Positions 45,952 through 57,900 of a stretch of DNA of 64,000 nt are shown piece by piece (position 1 is the first letter of the stretch; every line of letters begins with the position of its first letter). Source of the DNA: Yamagishiella unicocca (Eukaryota; Chlorophyta; Chlorophyceae; Chlamydomonadales; Volvocaceae); contig BDSL01000052.1 of the NCBI GenBank assembly GCA_003116995.1, forward strand, positions 558,001 to 622,000. Direction: 5' to 3'. A program made the position numbers and the translations under genes. The notes beneath the pieces were generated by a model. The model was not told where the DNA came from. It made no database searches and saw only the letters and a program-made list of their open reading frames with translations.

Positions 45952-48900
45952 CTACGCTCCCCCGCTGCTGGCGCCGAGCCGGCCCAAGTGGAGCGCCGCG
46001 TACCCCCTCCGCGAGTCCGCAGGCCGCAGCGCGCCGCGGCCCCATCCCTCCGCGCCCTGCCCTTGCGGCTGCCCTTGCGACTGTGCTGCCGCGTCGTCCG
46101 CCTCCGCCGCGTCAGGACCACCGCCACCGCCCCAGCTTGGCTGGTGCGTGCCCGTTGAGTGACGACGACCTGGCACCAGGCTGGGGTCGCCCTGGGTGCC
46201 CGGTGCAGCAAAATGCGGAGTGGTGGTGGTGGTGGCGAGGGGGCCACAGTGACCAACGCCGGCGTAGCTGGTGGTGGGTGCCGGCACGCCAGCGGGGTTG
46301 GCGGAGGAAAGGCTGGCGTTGCGAGGCGGGCGTGATGTTGGCGTCAAGTCGATTGCCAGCTCCGAAGCCAGGCTACGCGTGAAGACGGAGAAGGCAGCGG
46401 GCGGTGGCGGCGGCGGCGGTGGTGGTGACGGCGGTGCCGCCATTTGCACGGCTGTAGCCGCCGCATGCGGCGGCTCGTGTGGTACGGCAAGCTCCTGCAG
46501 CAGCGCTGGCGATTCCTCGCTCGTCGTACCTTCCGTCGTCACCACCACCGGCACCGCTGGCGCCACCGTCCCTGGCGCTGCTGCGGCCCGCGGCGGCGGC
46601 GAGCTGTACCTGCCTGGTCGACTGGTCGTGATCGACTTGTCAGACGAGGACAGCGGCCGCGTTGGCGACCCAAGCAGCGGGTCGTACGCTGTGCCGTACG
46701 ACGACACCTGCGGCCGCAGCGCCGTTGGGTTCAATCCCGCTGCTTGTGCGGGGCGTGCTAGAGGTGCCGCGAGCGCAGTCCCCGAGCCCGATGAGTTCGA
46801 TCCATTGCCACCTTCAGTCCAGGAGCCGCGCAGGCGCGGCGTGGCGTTGGCGGCTGCAGAGGGTTGCAGCGGAAACAGCCCCACGCCCTGCGGCCCCACG
46901 CCGGCCGGATCAGCTCCGCTCGCGCTGCCGCCAGCACGGGCCATGGGCACGCCCAGGAAGTCGTTTCGCGCCAGGCTGATGCTGCTACTGCTGCTGCTCC
47001 TGACGCTGTCGCTGCGACTGCCGCCGATGCTGCCGCTGTAGCTGCCTGTCGCGCGCGGCGGGGGTGCATCTCGAGAGGGCGCCGACGAGGGCTGCCGCTG
47101 CTGGGGGTTTCTGGGGTCCACTAGCTCCCGCAGCCGCTCCTGCAGCCTGTCGCGCTCCAGCTCCCAGCGGTCCCCGTCCGGCCCCTGGGTCGCCGGAATC
47201 GGCGGCCAAGACAGCGTGGGCTGCTGCGGTTGCGGTGGCAGCGAGGACGGCTGCAAAGGCAGGGAAGACTTTTGCATCAGCGCCTGCGCCTGCTGGGGCT
47301 GCTGGGACGCGGACACAGGAACCATGAGCATGGGCAGCAGCAGGGGCGGGCGAGGCTGGGGTTCGGGGCTCGGGGTCTGGGATGGCGCCAGGCCGGCGGG
47401 TGACTGGTGGCCCGAGTGATGCGGGGGGGGCACCCATTCCTCGGCTCCACGTGGCGCCACAAGGTCAGCTAGGCTCAGCCGCTGCTGCCGCGGCTCTTGC
47501 AGCGGCGGCGACGACGGCTGCTGCGACGGCGGCGGTGAAGTGGGATGGGGCTGTGGTGAAGGCTGCGTCAGCGGTGGCGGCGGTGATGAGGACCAAAGAG
47601 CCCGCGCAAGCTCAGCCCTGGCGGCGGCTACCGCTGCCGCACCGCTTGGCGCCGCCGCTGCCACCGCGGTCCCTTGCGCTCCGCCGGCCGAGGCGTGTGG
47701 CACTGGGAAACCTCGGAACGAGGACACCTCCTCGGCCTCCCTGCGCGCGATGTGCGGCGCTGGATGTCCCCAGGACTGAGGCTGAGGCCTTGGCTGTGAA
47801 GGCTGGTCCTGCAGCTTGACTGCTGATGTTGGTGCCCCAGCGCCGGCGGTGGTGGTGTCTGCCTGCGTCGCACCAGGGGTGATAACCCAGGACCCACCGC
47901 CTGAACTGACTGGTGAGGCGGCCTCGGACGTGGACGCGCGCTCCTCAGTGGCTGTGGCGGAGGCGAAGCTGCTCGCTACTCCATCCGCGTCAGACGCATT
48001 TGGCTCATGCCAGGGAGCGAGGATCAAGGGCCGGCGGGCAGTGTCAGGTGCTACCAGCCCTCCGCGCGGGTGCTGGACCTCGTCTTGCACCTCGTCGGCG
48101 CCTTCACTTGCGCTTCGGTCGCGGCCGCCCAGGGCTCTTGCCTGGGCCCAGGGGTCCGGAGGACCAGGGTCCGCCATCGCCCGCCGTGCCTCCGTGATCC
48201 GGTTCCAAGTCGCTTCCAGCTGCCGTCGGTGCTGCGTCAGCGCCGTATCCACATCCGCCTGCTGCCCCGGCCCCGCGCCTGACGCCACGACGCTCTCCAG
48301 CTGCGCCACCAGCTCCAGCGTCCCGCCCATCACCGTGACCAGCTGCTCCAAGGCCGCCGCCGCGGCCGGGCTGCGCATGACACCATCATACACGCCGCCG
48401 CCGCCGCCACTGCCGCCGCTGCCGCCTCTTCTGGCGTTAGCTTGATCGCGGTTGCCGATGCTGTAGGGCTGGCTGTCGCTGTCGTGCCCTATGGGTAGCA
48501 GCATTTGGTCGAGGGCTCGATTGATGGCGGGCAGGCGCTGGCAGTGCTGGCTGACCTCCGCGAGCAGTGCCTGGAGCGATGGGAATGGGCAGGTGTCGCA
48601 GAGCAGCAAGCGCACGGTCACTAAGCTAGAGGGCGGGGAACAATAACGTCATTATGAGCTGCGTGAGCTGGATGTGCGGTAAGTCAGCGCTACTTCAGAC
48701 CCAGTGACAGCGGCCACCTCGCGGCGCTGACTACGTCCGCCCTCCTCACCTGAAGCTGCGCACTCGGCGTGTCGCTTGACTGATGTGGTTCCTCTAGTTC
48801 TTGTCCATGTTGTTGCAGCTGGTGGTGCTGCTGCTGGGGGTGATAATGATTGAGGGGCTGCGCTGACGTGGGGGATGAAAGGTTCTGGGCGGAAGGCTGC

Positions 48901-51900
48901 GGGGCTGCGAGGGGCTGCGGCGATTGGTCCAGGAGGAGCGGCACACCCAGCTGCGCCGCTGAGTTGACCTTGGTGGCAGTGGACGTGGGCGTGGCAAGGG
49001 GTTCCGTGGACCCACGGGTCACTAGCGAGACATACGGCGTGGCGGCGGCGGCCGGGGAGGCTTCAGCTGCCTGCAGACTGGAGGGCGTGCTGGCCTTAAC
49101 GTCTGCAAGGACAGTGGCGGCGATGGCCCGGTCGGATCCGACGCCGTCGCTCCCGCCATCGGCTGCAGCTGTCCCGCCAGTGGAGGCCGCAGACGAGGCC
49201 GCTTCCGAAACCGTGCGACTGCTCCAGTCGTCATGTGAGTGCCGCCTGACGGATGCGGCGTCTCGTAAGGCAGTCGACACACCAGCCGGTGGCCTTGCCC
49301 CGCCGTTGGAGACCGCGGGCGACGTCGCCGACGACATGGCGCGGCTGCTCACCTCGCTTGTCGCCGCATGCTCGTTGCTACCTACAGAACGCTCTCCTGC
49401 CCGCCCCGCCTCTTCCCGCTCGCCTTCACCTCCGAATTGTCTACCACTACCGCCTCCTCCTGAACCCCGGCCGCCAGCGCTGGCAGATCTGCCACCGCCG
49501 CCAGTGCCCAGCACTGTCGCTGCCTGCTGCAACTCGCACACTCGTGCCTGGCAGGCCCTCAGCTGGCCGCGCAGCCGGTCCGACTCCTCCTGCTCCTCTA
49601 GCAGCTGCTGCTCGTGCAGGCGGGCGGCGGAGCGAGCTGCCTCCAAACGCCGTTCCACAGCCTGGGCCAGGTGTTACGAGCGGGGAAGAGGGGGTTTTGT
49701 GTGATGATGATTGCATAATTGCATACAAAGTACAAGCAAGGGTGCACTATGGGCGCAACTGGGCGCGTTGGTTGCACCGATGACAGTCAGAACACGTGAC
49801 TCGTGAAAGTGCTACGCAAAGGCGACAAGCCATTACGTTTGCAATGGGTATCGTACGGTGTTTACGAAGCGTTGGAGTGATGCAAGTGTTCTCAAAATCT
49901 CCTGCCCCCCTGCCCCCCGCGCCCCCACGCTGCCCTGTACCCGCCATGTCGCGCCATTCCACCCTACCAGCAACTCCAGCCGCAGCTCCTCCGAACGGCT
50001 GTTGGCCGTCTGCAGCTCCCCCGCCACCGCGCGTGCCGCCCCCTGCGCCTCCCCCAGCGCCTCTCGCGCCTCATCCACCTGCAGCCGCAGCTGCCCCACT
50101 GCCGCCCTCTCCGCCTGCGCCACGCCGTCCGCAGCCAGAGCGCGCGCCTCGGCCTGCCGCAGCCCCTCATGAGCCGTCGCAAGTTCTGCCTCCAATGAGC
50201 GCACCACCTCTGCCTCCCTCGCCACAGCATCCCGGTGCGCTTGCGCCTCCGTCAGCAGCCGCGACGCGTCCGCCTCCGCCGCCTCCGCCGCGGCCTTCTG
50301 CTGCGTCCTCGCCTCCACCAGCAGGCGCGCCGCCTCGTCCTGGTACGCCTCCGCCGCCTCCACCATCGCATTCCGCTGCACCTGCGCCTCGGCCAACAGC
50401 CGCACCGCCTCCGCCTCTGCCGCTTCGGCGGCCTCTGCCCGCTGCTCCGCCTCCCGCAGCGCCTGCCGCGCCTCTTGCAGCTGCTCCTCGGCGTCAAGCA
50501 GCACGGCCCTCGTGCCCTCCAGCTCCTCCTCCATCTGCCTCAGCTCTTCCTCCTGGTGCCTCAGCTGCTCCTCCTGCCGCCCGAGCTGTGCCTGCAGCAC
50601 CTGCGCCCGCTGGGTGGCGTCCAGCAGCTGCTCCGCAGCTTCCCGCGCCGCCGCCTCGTGGGCCTCCTGCAGCTCCTGCAGCGTCGCCTCGTGCAGTAGC
50701 TGCTGGTCTCGGAGCTGAAGTGCATCGTGCTCTCGCTCCTGCTGCAGCCGGTCCTCCAGCTCGGATCGGCGCTGCAGGCGCACGCCAGGCAAGGGTATGG
50801 AAGTCTCGTGAGCGTCACGGGTGTGGATTGGGGGCTATCGCATTGAAGTCAACCGCGGGAGGAGGATGCGACAGCGGAGTATGGTTCCAATGGCATTGCT
50901 CCTGACCAAGTTGAGCTGAGATATGATTTTGCCTGTCTGCCCCGGGCCCTTGGGCATTGGCCTCGGGCTTGCGTATCACCAGCCCCGACCGCGACCCAAA
51001 GGTTCCACCAGCTCCCGTAGCTGCCACGCGCCCACCTTGGCCACCTCCTTGTCCCGTTCGTCTACCGCGCTGAGGGCCCGCTCTGCCGCGGCCACGGCAG
51101 CTGCCTGCGCTGCGTCCCGCTGGGCCTCAGCGACGCGCACTGCCTGCGCCACCACCGCCTGCACGCGCGCCTCCAAGTCCACCTTTGCCTTCTGCTCTTC
51201 TTCCAGCGCGCGCTGCTCCTCCTCAAGCTGCACCCGCAGCGCCGCGCAGTCGGTTTCGGAGCACTTCTTTTCGGCCTGGTGCGGAGGGAGCGATGAGATT
51301 TTGCCGTGATATTATTGTCAGCGACAGGGCGTGACACCCTTGGCTCAGCAGGCAAGGATGTTGTCGACGTATCGCCGTTGAAAGGACAGGTAGGGCTACG
51401 TTGAGGGTGGGGCGGCGTCGACCGGTGCACCTCCAGACGGACGGCCCCCACCTCTTGCCACGCCAGCTCGTCTTACCCTACATTACCCATCTGCCGGGGT
51501 CCCAAGCGCCCGCTTCCGCTACCGGGGAATTCCACCTTCCCACTGCCGCCAAATGCCCATAATGCGCAACCTCCCCGTCTACGCAAGTCGCACGCACCTG
51601 CAGCACCGCCGCCTTGGCCTTCAGTTGCTCCGTCTCGTCAGTCAGCTGCCGCACCTGCTCCTCGTAGCGCCGCCGCACTGCCGCCACCTCCTGCGAGCCT
51701 GCACATGTCCCGATGGAACCACAGTGGGCAACCCATGGGCATCAGGAAGCAAAACACGACAGGTCGCGATCGATTCTCTTGACTTCATTAGTTGAACGGG
51801 GCCCTACGCGCACGACGCCTTGGTTTTAGCTGAGGACGTAAGGCCATAGGTTTACAGCAGGACGGGGCTTAGGGAAGGGAACAACGCCCTGCAAGGCGAG

Positions 51901-54900
51901 TACACCTTGTGCTCACAGTTCTCTCGCAGCTTGGCCAGCTCCAGCCCCGCGCCCCGGCTGCGCGCCGCCAGATGGCCCGTCGCTTGGAGCTGCGCGGCCG
52001 TCAGGGAGTGCAGCAGCTGTCGGCACTCGGCCGCCTCGCGCCTTAGGCCAGCGACCGAGCGCCGGGTGGCCTGCAGTGGGGTGAGACCGGCGCGGGTGCG
52101 GTCAGGGCCACGCCGCCCAGCTACGGTGCACTACTAGTTGTGTATCGCGGGTGCGGTCAGGGCCACGCCGCCCAGCTACGGTGCACTACTAGTTGTGTAT
52201 CGCGGGTGCGGTCAGGGCCACGCCGCCCAGCTACGGTGCACTACTAGTTGTGTATCGCGGGTGCGGTCAGGGCCACGCCGCCCAGCTACGGTGCACTACT
52301 AGTTGTGTATCGCGGGTGCGGTCAGGGCCACGCCGCTCAGCTGCGACTGCACTGTGGTTGTGTAGACCGCGGGTGTGAGGCAATACCGATATGGTCGGGT
52401 TGGCGAGGGGCTAATCACCACACTTGGCAAGGGGCTCAAGCACCAGAGCCGGAGGCATCATCCCGCTCGCCGCACCTGTATGTGGTCATGCTCGCGAATC
52501 GTCCACATGCCCAGGGCTCGCTCCGTCGCTGTCAGCACCTTAGCGACGTAAGGGGTTGAGGCATCAATGGAAGGAAAGCAGTGTGGAAAATTCCGCACGA
52601 ACGAGGCCGCATATGTTCCGAAAATGAGGCCGCTATCCGGCTGCGGCGGTGAAAAAACTCTGCGTGTGCGGCATTAGGGAAGCCCAGCAGCATCACATAT
52701 CAGCGGCACGTGCCCCGATCCGCAGCTTCCTCATGCCATACCGTGTGGGCGAGGTTGGGCAGGTCCGCCAGGTCGACCTCCTGGCGCAGGTCGTCCATGA
52801 ACTGCCGGACCTGCAGGCCGTAGCCGCGCAGCTGCCGCCGCAGGGCCTGAGCCTCCAGGTGAAGGGACTGCTGCCGGCTCCGGGAGTCCACCACCTGTGC
52901 CGACAGCTGGGCGGCCTGCCAGCGGACGACATGAAGAAAGGGGCGGGGACGGGGTCGGGGGCAAGGATTTCTCGCCCTGCGCGTCGTACACGTCGGCACA
53001 ACGCAAAGCGGGTGACACCCGACAGCTCAGGGGTCTGCAGGGGCATCGCTCCAAGCACCCCACCTGCGCCATGGCCACCTCCGCAGTGCCCCGGGCTGCC
53101 GCCATCTCCGTCGCGTGGGCCTCCACCTGCTGTATGAGCTGCGCCTGCATCCCGTTCACTGCCGCCACCGCATCGGAGACCTCCTGCCGCGTTACCGCCA
53201 GCTGCGCGGCCATAGCCGCCGTCGCTGCCTACGTGACAAAAAGTGCGGGAAATGGCTTTGTATGGCTCGCAGAGATGGTACTGATCCTCAATGGCAAACC
53301 CCTGTGAAGTTACGCAGGACGTACGCACGGACACGCTTTGGTTTCGGTGCCTGTGATTATGGCTTCTTGCTGCATCGCGTACGCAGCGCCGGTTACTGGT
53401 CAATCGTGGATAGCTTACTCCCGATTGCCGTGCCTGGTGTTGCTCCAGTTCCTTGAGCTGTGAAGGATTTTGTAGACCGGCCGCCGGCCGCTCCGCACCC
53501 GCCTCCTCGCCGCCAACGTTGCGCGCCAGGTGCTGCGCCTCCGCTTCCACTTCAAGGCGGGCGATGTGTTGGCGGTGGCGGGAGGCGCGCGCCAGGGCTT
53601 CGCCCAATTCATCCTACGCGGTGCAGCAGCGATAAAGGGAGGCCAGGCTCAGGTACTGGCGCTATGTGGAGCACGCACAAAGAAATGTACAACAAAACAG
53701 GCGGTGTGTACGAAGGCTACATGTCTGCTGACGACCGCCCCTGTCGCGACCTGCGCGGTTGCTGAGGCTGCACGCTGATGGAAAAAGGGGGATGGAAAAG
53801 GGGGGTGGAGCGTTGTCGTAGCGGGTGCATTTCACCGTCACCCAACCCCACCCACTCTCCCTGCGCTCACCGCCAGGTCCTGGTCCTGCTGCCGCGGTGC
53901 GCCCGCCAGCAGCAGCTGGGCGCGCGAGGCGGCGCCGTGCAGCAGCAGGATCACCGCATCAGCGCGGCGGGCAGCCTCCAGGCACTGCGCCTCGCGGGAC
54001 CTCGAACTCCGAACTTCCAGTGCCAGCTGCTGCACCCGAAGGCGCAGCGCGCCCGCCGCACCGCTGCCCAGAAGGCGGCCGCCGCCGCTGGCGGCGCCGC
54101 CGCCGTTGCCGTCATAATCACTGCGGCCGCCGGCGGAGGTGGCACCCTGGCCGCGTCGTATACCACAACTGCCGTCGCCGCTCCTGTCACTGTCTCGGCG
54201 AGGGCGGCTGCTGGGTGTCCGGCCGCCGCGTCGCTGGCCCTGCGGCCTGTCGCGAGGGCTGCCGCCATCGCTGCAGCTTGTGCTGTAGTGGGCGTTGCGC
54301 CGCCGGGAAGCGCCATAAGTGCCCGCTGGGTAGCATGCATCACCGTCACTGTACCCAAGCGGGTCTACGTCCGCCTCCAGGATGTCATCCGGCGCGAACG
54401 TCTGCCGGCAACGGCGAGCACCACTACGGCGCAGTTGCTGGTCGTGATCAAGGTCCAGGTCAAGATCCGACCCGAACTCCAGTTCGGCTTCCGTAGCCCA
54501 TTCACGGTGTCGACGGTCTCGCTTTTGGGATCCGCCCAGACTGCGGCTGCGGTCGCGGCTGCTGCGCGGTCGCTGGTGACTGTTGTGCTGCTCTTGCTGC
54601 TCCTGCTGCTGCCTGGCCCGCCGCCGCTCAACCTCCCGCTCCCGCTGGGCACCATCCTCGGCCTTCCGGCGGCACACCAGCACCTCCGCCCGCGCCGCAT
54701 GCAGTCGTCGCCGCAACTCGCGCACCTCGCCGTCCACCTCGAACTTTGTGTCGGCGCTGGCCGAGGAAACGATGGGTTGGTGCTGCAACTGCTTGTACTG
54801 TGGCAACAGCGCTGCGGCGAGCTGGTCTCGGAGCCCTCCCAGCATCGCAGGTACGGCCGCGGCGTTCTGGCCCGCAGTCGCCGCCGCAGCAGCCGCTGTT

Positions 54901-57900
54901 GCGGCAGCTGCCGCTGCAAATGCGGCAGCTGTTGAGGAGAACGCACAGGAGCCATGCAGCGGCGACTGGGAAGGTGCTGCGCCGGCTGGCGTGCTAGGTG
55001 AGGGAAGCCAGGTCCTCGGGTAAGCGGCACCGGTGCCCGATGCGGTGTTGCCACTGCCCGAAGTGGCTGCCACTGCAGCAGCCGCTACTGCCTCGATGGT
55101 GTGCGACGGCAGACCCAGCTGCCCCAAGACCCCGAACACGCCCTGCAGATGGTCGGAGCGGCTACGCGCCGCCTCTGCCTGCCTCCGGGCCTCCTGCAGC
55201 TGCCGCTCTAGCTCCTGCACCGCAGAGCGCCTCTCCTCCCCGTGCCTCTCCGCCTCCACCAGGCGCACCCGCAGCGCCGCCTCCGCCTCCATAGCGACCT
55301 TCACCGCCGCCTCCAGCTCCTTCACGCGCGACCGCGCTGCGGCCTCACCAGCCTCCACCTTTTCCTCCAGCCGGTGACGCTGCTCCTCCGCATGCGCCTG
55401 CTGCAGCGCTAGCCGCTGCCGGAACTCGGCTTCCGCCTCCTCGCGCGTGCGCTTGAGCGCCGCCTCTGCTGCGGAACGCTCCGCTGCCAGTGCGGCGCCA
55501 GCGCGGGCCTCCACCGCCGCTACTGCCGCCTGCTGGTTGGAGGCAAGATGGGATGCGTAGCCCTGCAGCGCCCGCTCCACTCGGCCGGGGACGCTCGCCC
55601 GGATGGCCTCCAGCTCCTCCTGGAGCCGGGTGACCTGTCATGCGTGTGTGAAGGCAAGTTGTCCCAGGTGGTGGAAACGAATGCGGGGCATGGGCAAGTG
55701 CGGGTTGTTATGTCGTTTTTATGTCTCCCAAGCATGCTATTCATGGCTAGGGAAACGCAACCGATGGAGAAAATGCCTGGGGATGGGTATGGCTGGGCAG
55801 AAGCAGCACACCTGCTGCTCGCGGTGCGACTGCGCCCGTTCCAGCGCCCGGGCGTGCTTCTTCTCCTGCTTATCCATGCGCTGCTGCACCTTGACCACCA
55901 TCTCCTGTTTGGCATAGAGGGCATTGGCAAATAAGGCGGCCGCCGGGCGAAGTCTTCAGCATCGCCTAACTCTGGGCACAAGCCTAAGACCGGAAACGCA
56001 CCTGAATCAGCCCATTCCGCAGCTAGGGCGAACCTGTGTCCACCTACGCACCTGAAGCTCGCTGGCGGTGGCCACCAGCTTTTCACGCTCCAGTGATACG
56101 TGCTCCAGGGAGCAACGGAGCGATATGACCTGTGGACCATACCGCGACCCATGGGTCGGCCCAGTGGCTCGAATGAAATGTTTCAAAAAGGATTTCCTCA
56201 CCATGGCAGCAAGGAATCCTGTATGCACGTCTAAAATGCCGAGCGTTTGTACATTGTTAGCCTAACATGAACCGTTTCCAAGAGTGTAATGCGGATGTAT
56301 GTCCTTGCACGTGCTGCTGCAGCGCCGCTTGGGTATCGAGGCACAGTACCGCACGCCGCATCCCTCAGACGTGCGGCCCCAGCCCACCTCACTGCTGCGG
56401 CTCTCAAGCAAAGCCGTGACACGGTCGATCTCCCGGCGGGTGTTTTCCAGCTGCGCCTCCATCTCGCCGCTGATTGTCTCCGTTGCGACGTTGGCGGCGC
56501 TCTGGAGCTCAAGGAGCTGGTGCTGTGCGTTTTGCTGCACCTGCAGGGCCGTGAGCCAAGCGGAACACCATTGTGCATAGCATGTTCCTGGGCTGCTGCC
56601 CTCCGGCAGAGATCACCACCCCAACCTGGCGCAACCTGACGAGGATTGCCAGGTTACACGTTTAGGGACTCTTTGGCTATGCGAGTCTGCTCAAATGCGC
56701 TTTCCCAGCTGTCGAACTGGCACGCGGTGGCCGTGCGCACCCTTTGCACGATGCCCGTCATGTGCTGGCGTTGCTCCTCCTGTGCCTGCCGCACGGCTTG
56801 CTCCACCAGCTCCTGCTGTCGCTTGGGCGCCTCCTCCAGCTGCGCTTCAGCAGCAGCCAGGCGCGCGGCCGTGTCGGAGGCCACCTGCGCGCGAAGCCGA
56901 ATGACAGCGGGACGGGGTCGGGATAGCGAAGAATCACGTGTCACGACACACGAGAGGGAAAAACCGAAAGAGGAGGGGGTCGCGTAGAAACGGGAGGGTA
57001 TCGTAGGAGGGCTGTGGCAAGAGAGGAGCATCCAGGAGCCTATCGGTTTATTGGCACGCGAGACACATGGCGGCCACTGCGTTCGAACGTCGCTCCCTGC
57101 CCTACCTGTGTGACTCTCCGTGACGCATCGCGCGCGTCTTCTAAAGCCTGCTGCAGCAACTCGATCTGCGGCACAGGAGTTGGCGAGGTAAGAGGAGGCA
57201 GTTCGGACCAGGACGGGGCTGTGGGTATGGACAGGTGAAGCGCCCGCTGACCTTGTCATATGCATAAGCTGCGATATTCATTGTGTCATCGCACCTCTTG
57301 ATCGCGCGCCTGCACCTGGACGGTGGTCTCCCGCTGCGCCGATGCTGCTGCGCCCTGGGCAGCCGCCAGCGCGCCCTGGAAGGGAAGGCGTGCAGCCAAG
57401 GGAAGGTAGTCAAACAGCGGGGGAGGATCTCGTCTGCAGTGCAGCTCGAAGACCAGCAAGATGCAGTCCTCGCCGACAGCATAGGCGTGCGGCATTGCGC
57501 CATACGTGAGAGCGCTAGTTATATTTGTTGGCTACCTGGACGGAGTGCAGTGTGGTGTCCCGGTCCTTCAGGGCCGACTGCAGGTCTTGTAGCTGCCGTT
57601 CCAGCGCCTGTGCGGTGTATGGTGCGAAGAGTCGGTGTGGGGGGGGAACTGGAGTCAGCAACCTTTCCTGTCAAGAGCATCGAGTTTGCGTGGCGGTGTG
57701 CGTATGCTGGGGCTATGTCAGCAACGAATGCTCGTCCTGGGGCTATGGACGTCCGCCGCATGCCTCGCGTTCTGCAGACCGAAGTGCTATGTCTGTTCGG
57801 CAACAAGAACTGGCGTGAGGCAGTGACGGAAAGACATTATTGGTTGACATTTCTTGGTGAATCGCATGCCGATTACGCTGGCGCCCAATGCGGGTCCCCC

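Noticed and set aside
49796..50905. 369-aa Pro/Ala-rich plus-strand ORF
   Set aside because: Antisense shadow of the coiled-coil exon 50771-49968; composition is the mirror of Glu/Gln/Ala codons.
52092..52375. CRISPR-like regular repeats
   Set aside because: The 55-bp units abut directly with no unique spacers: a minisatellite in a nuclear intron.
53778..54935. 385-aa plus-strand ORF
   Set aside because: Antisense of exon 55634-53871 of the giant gene, with no conserved motif.
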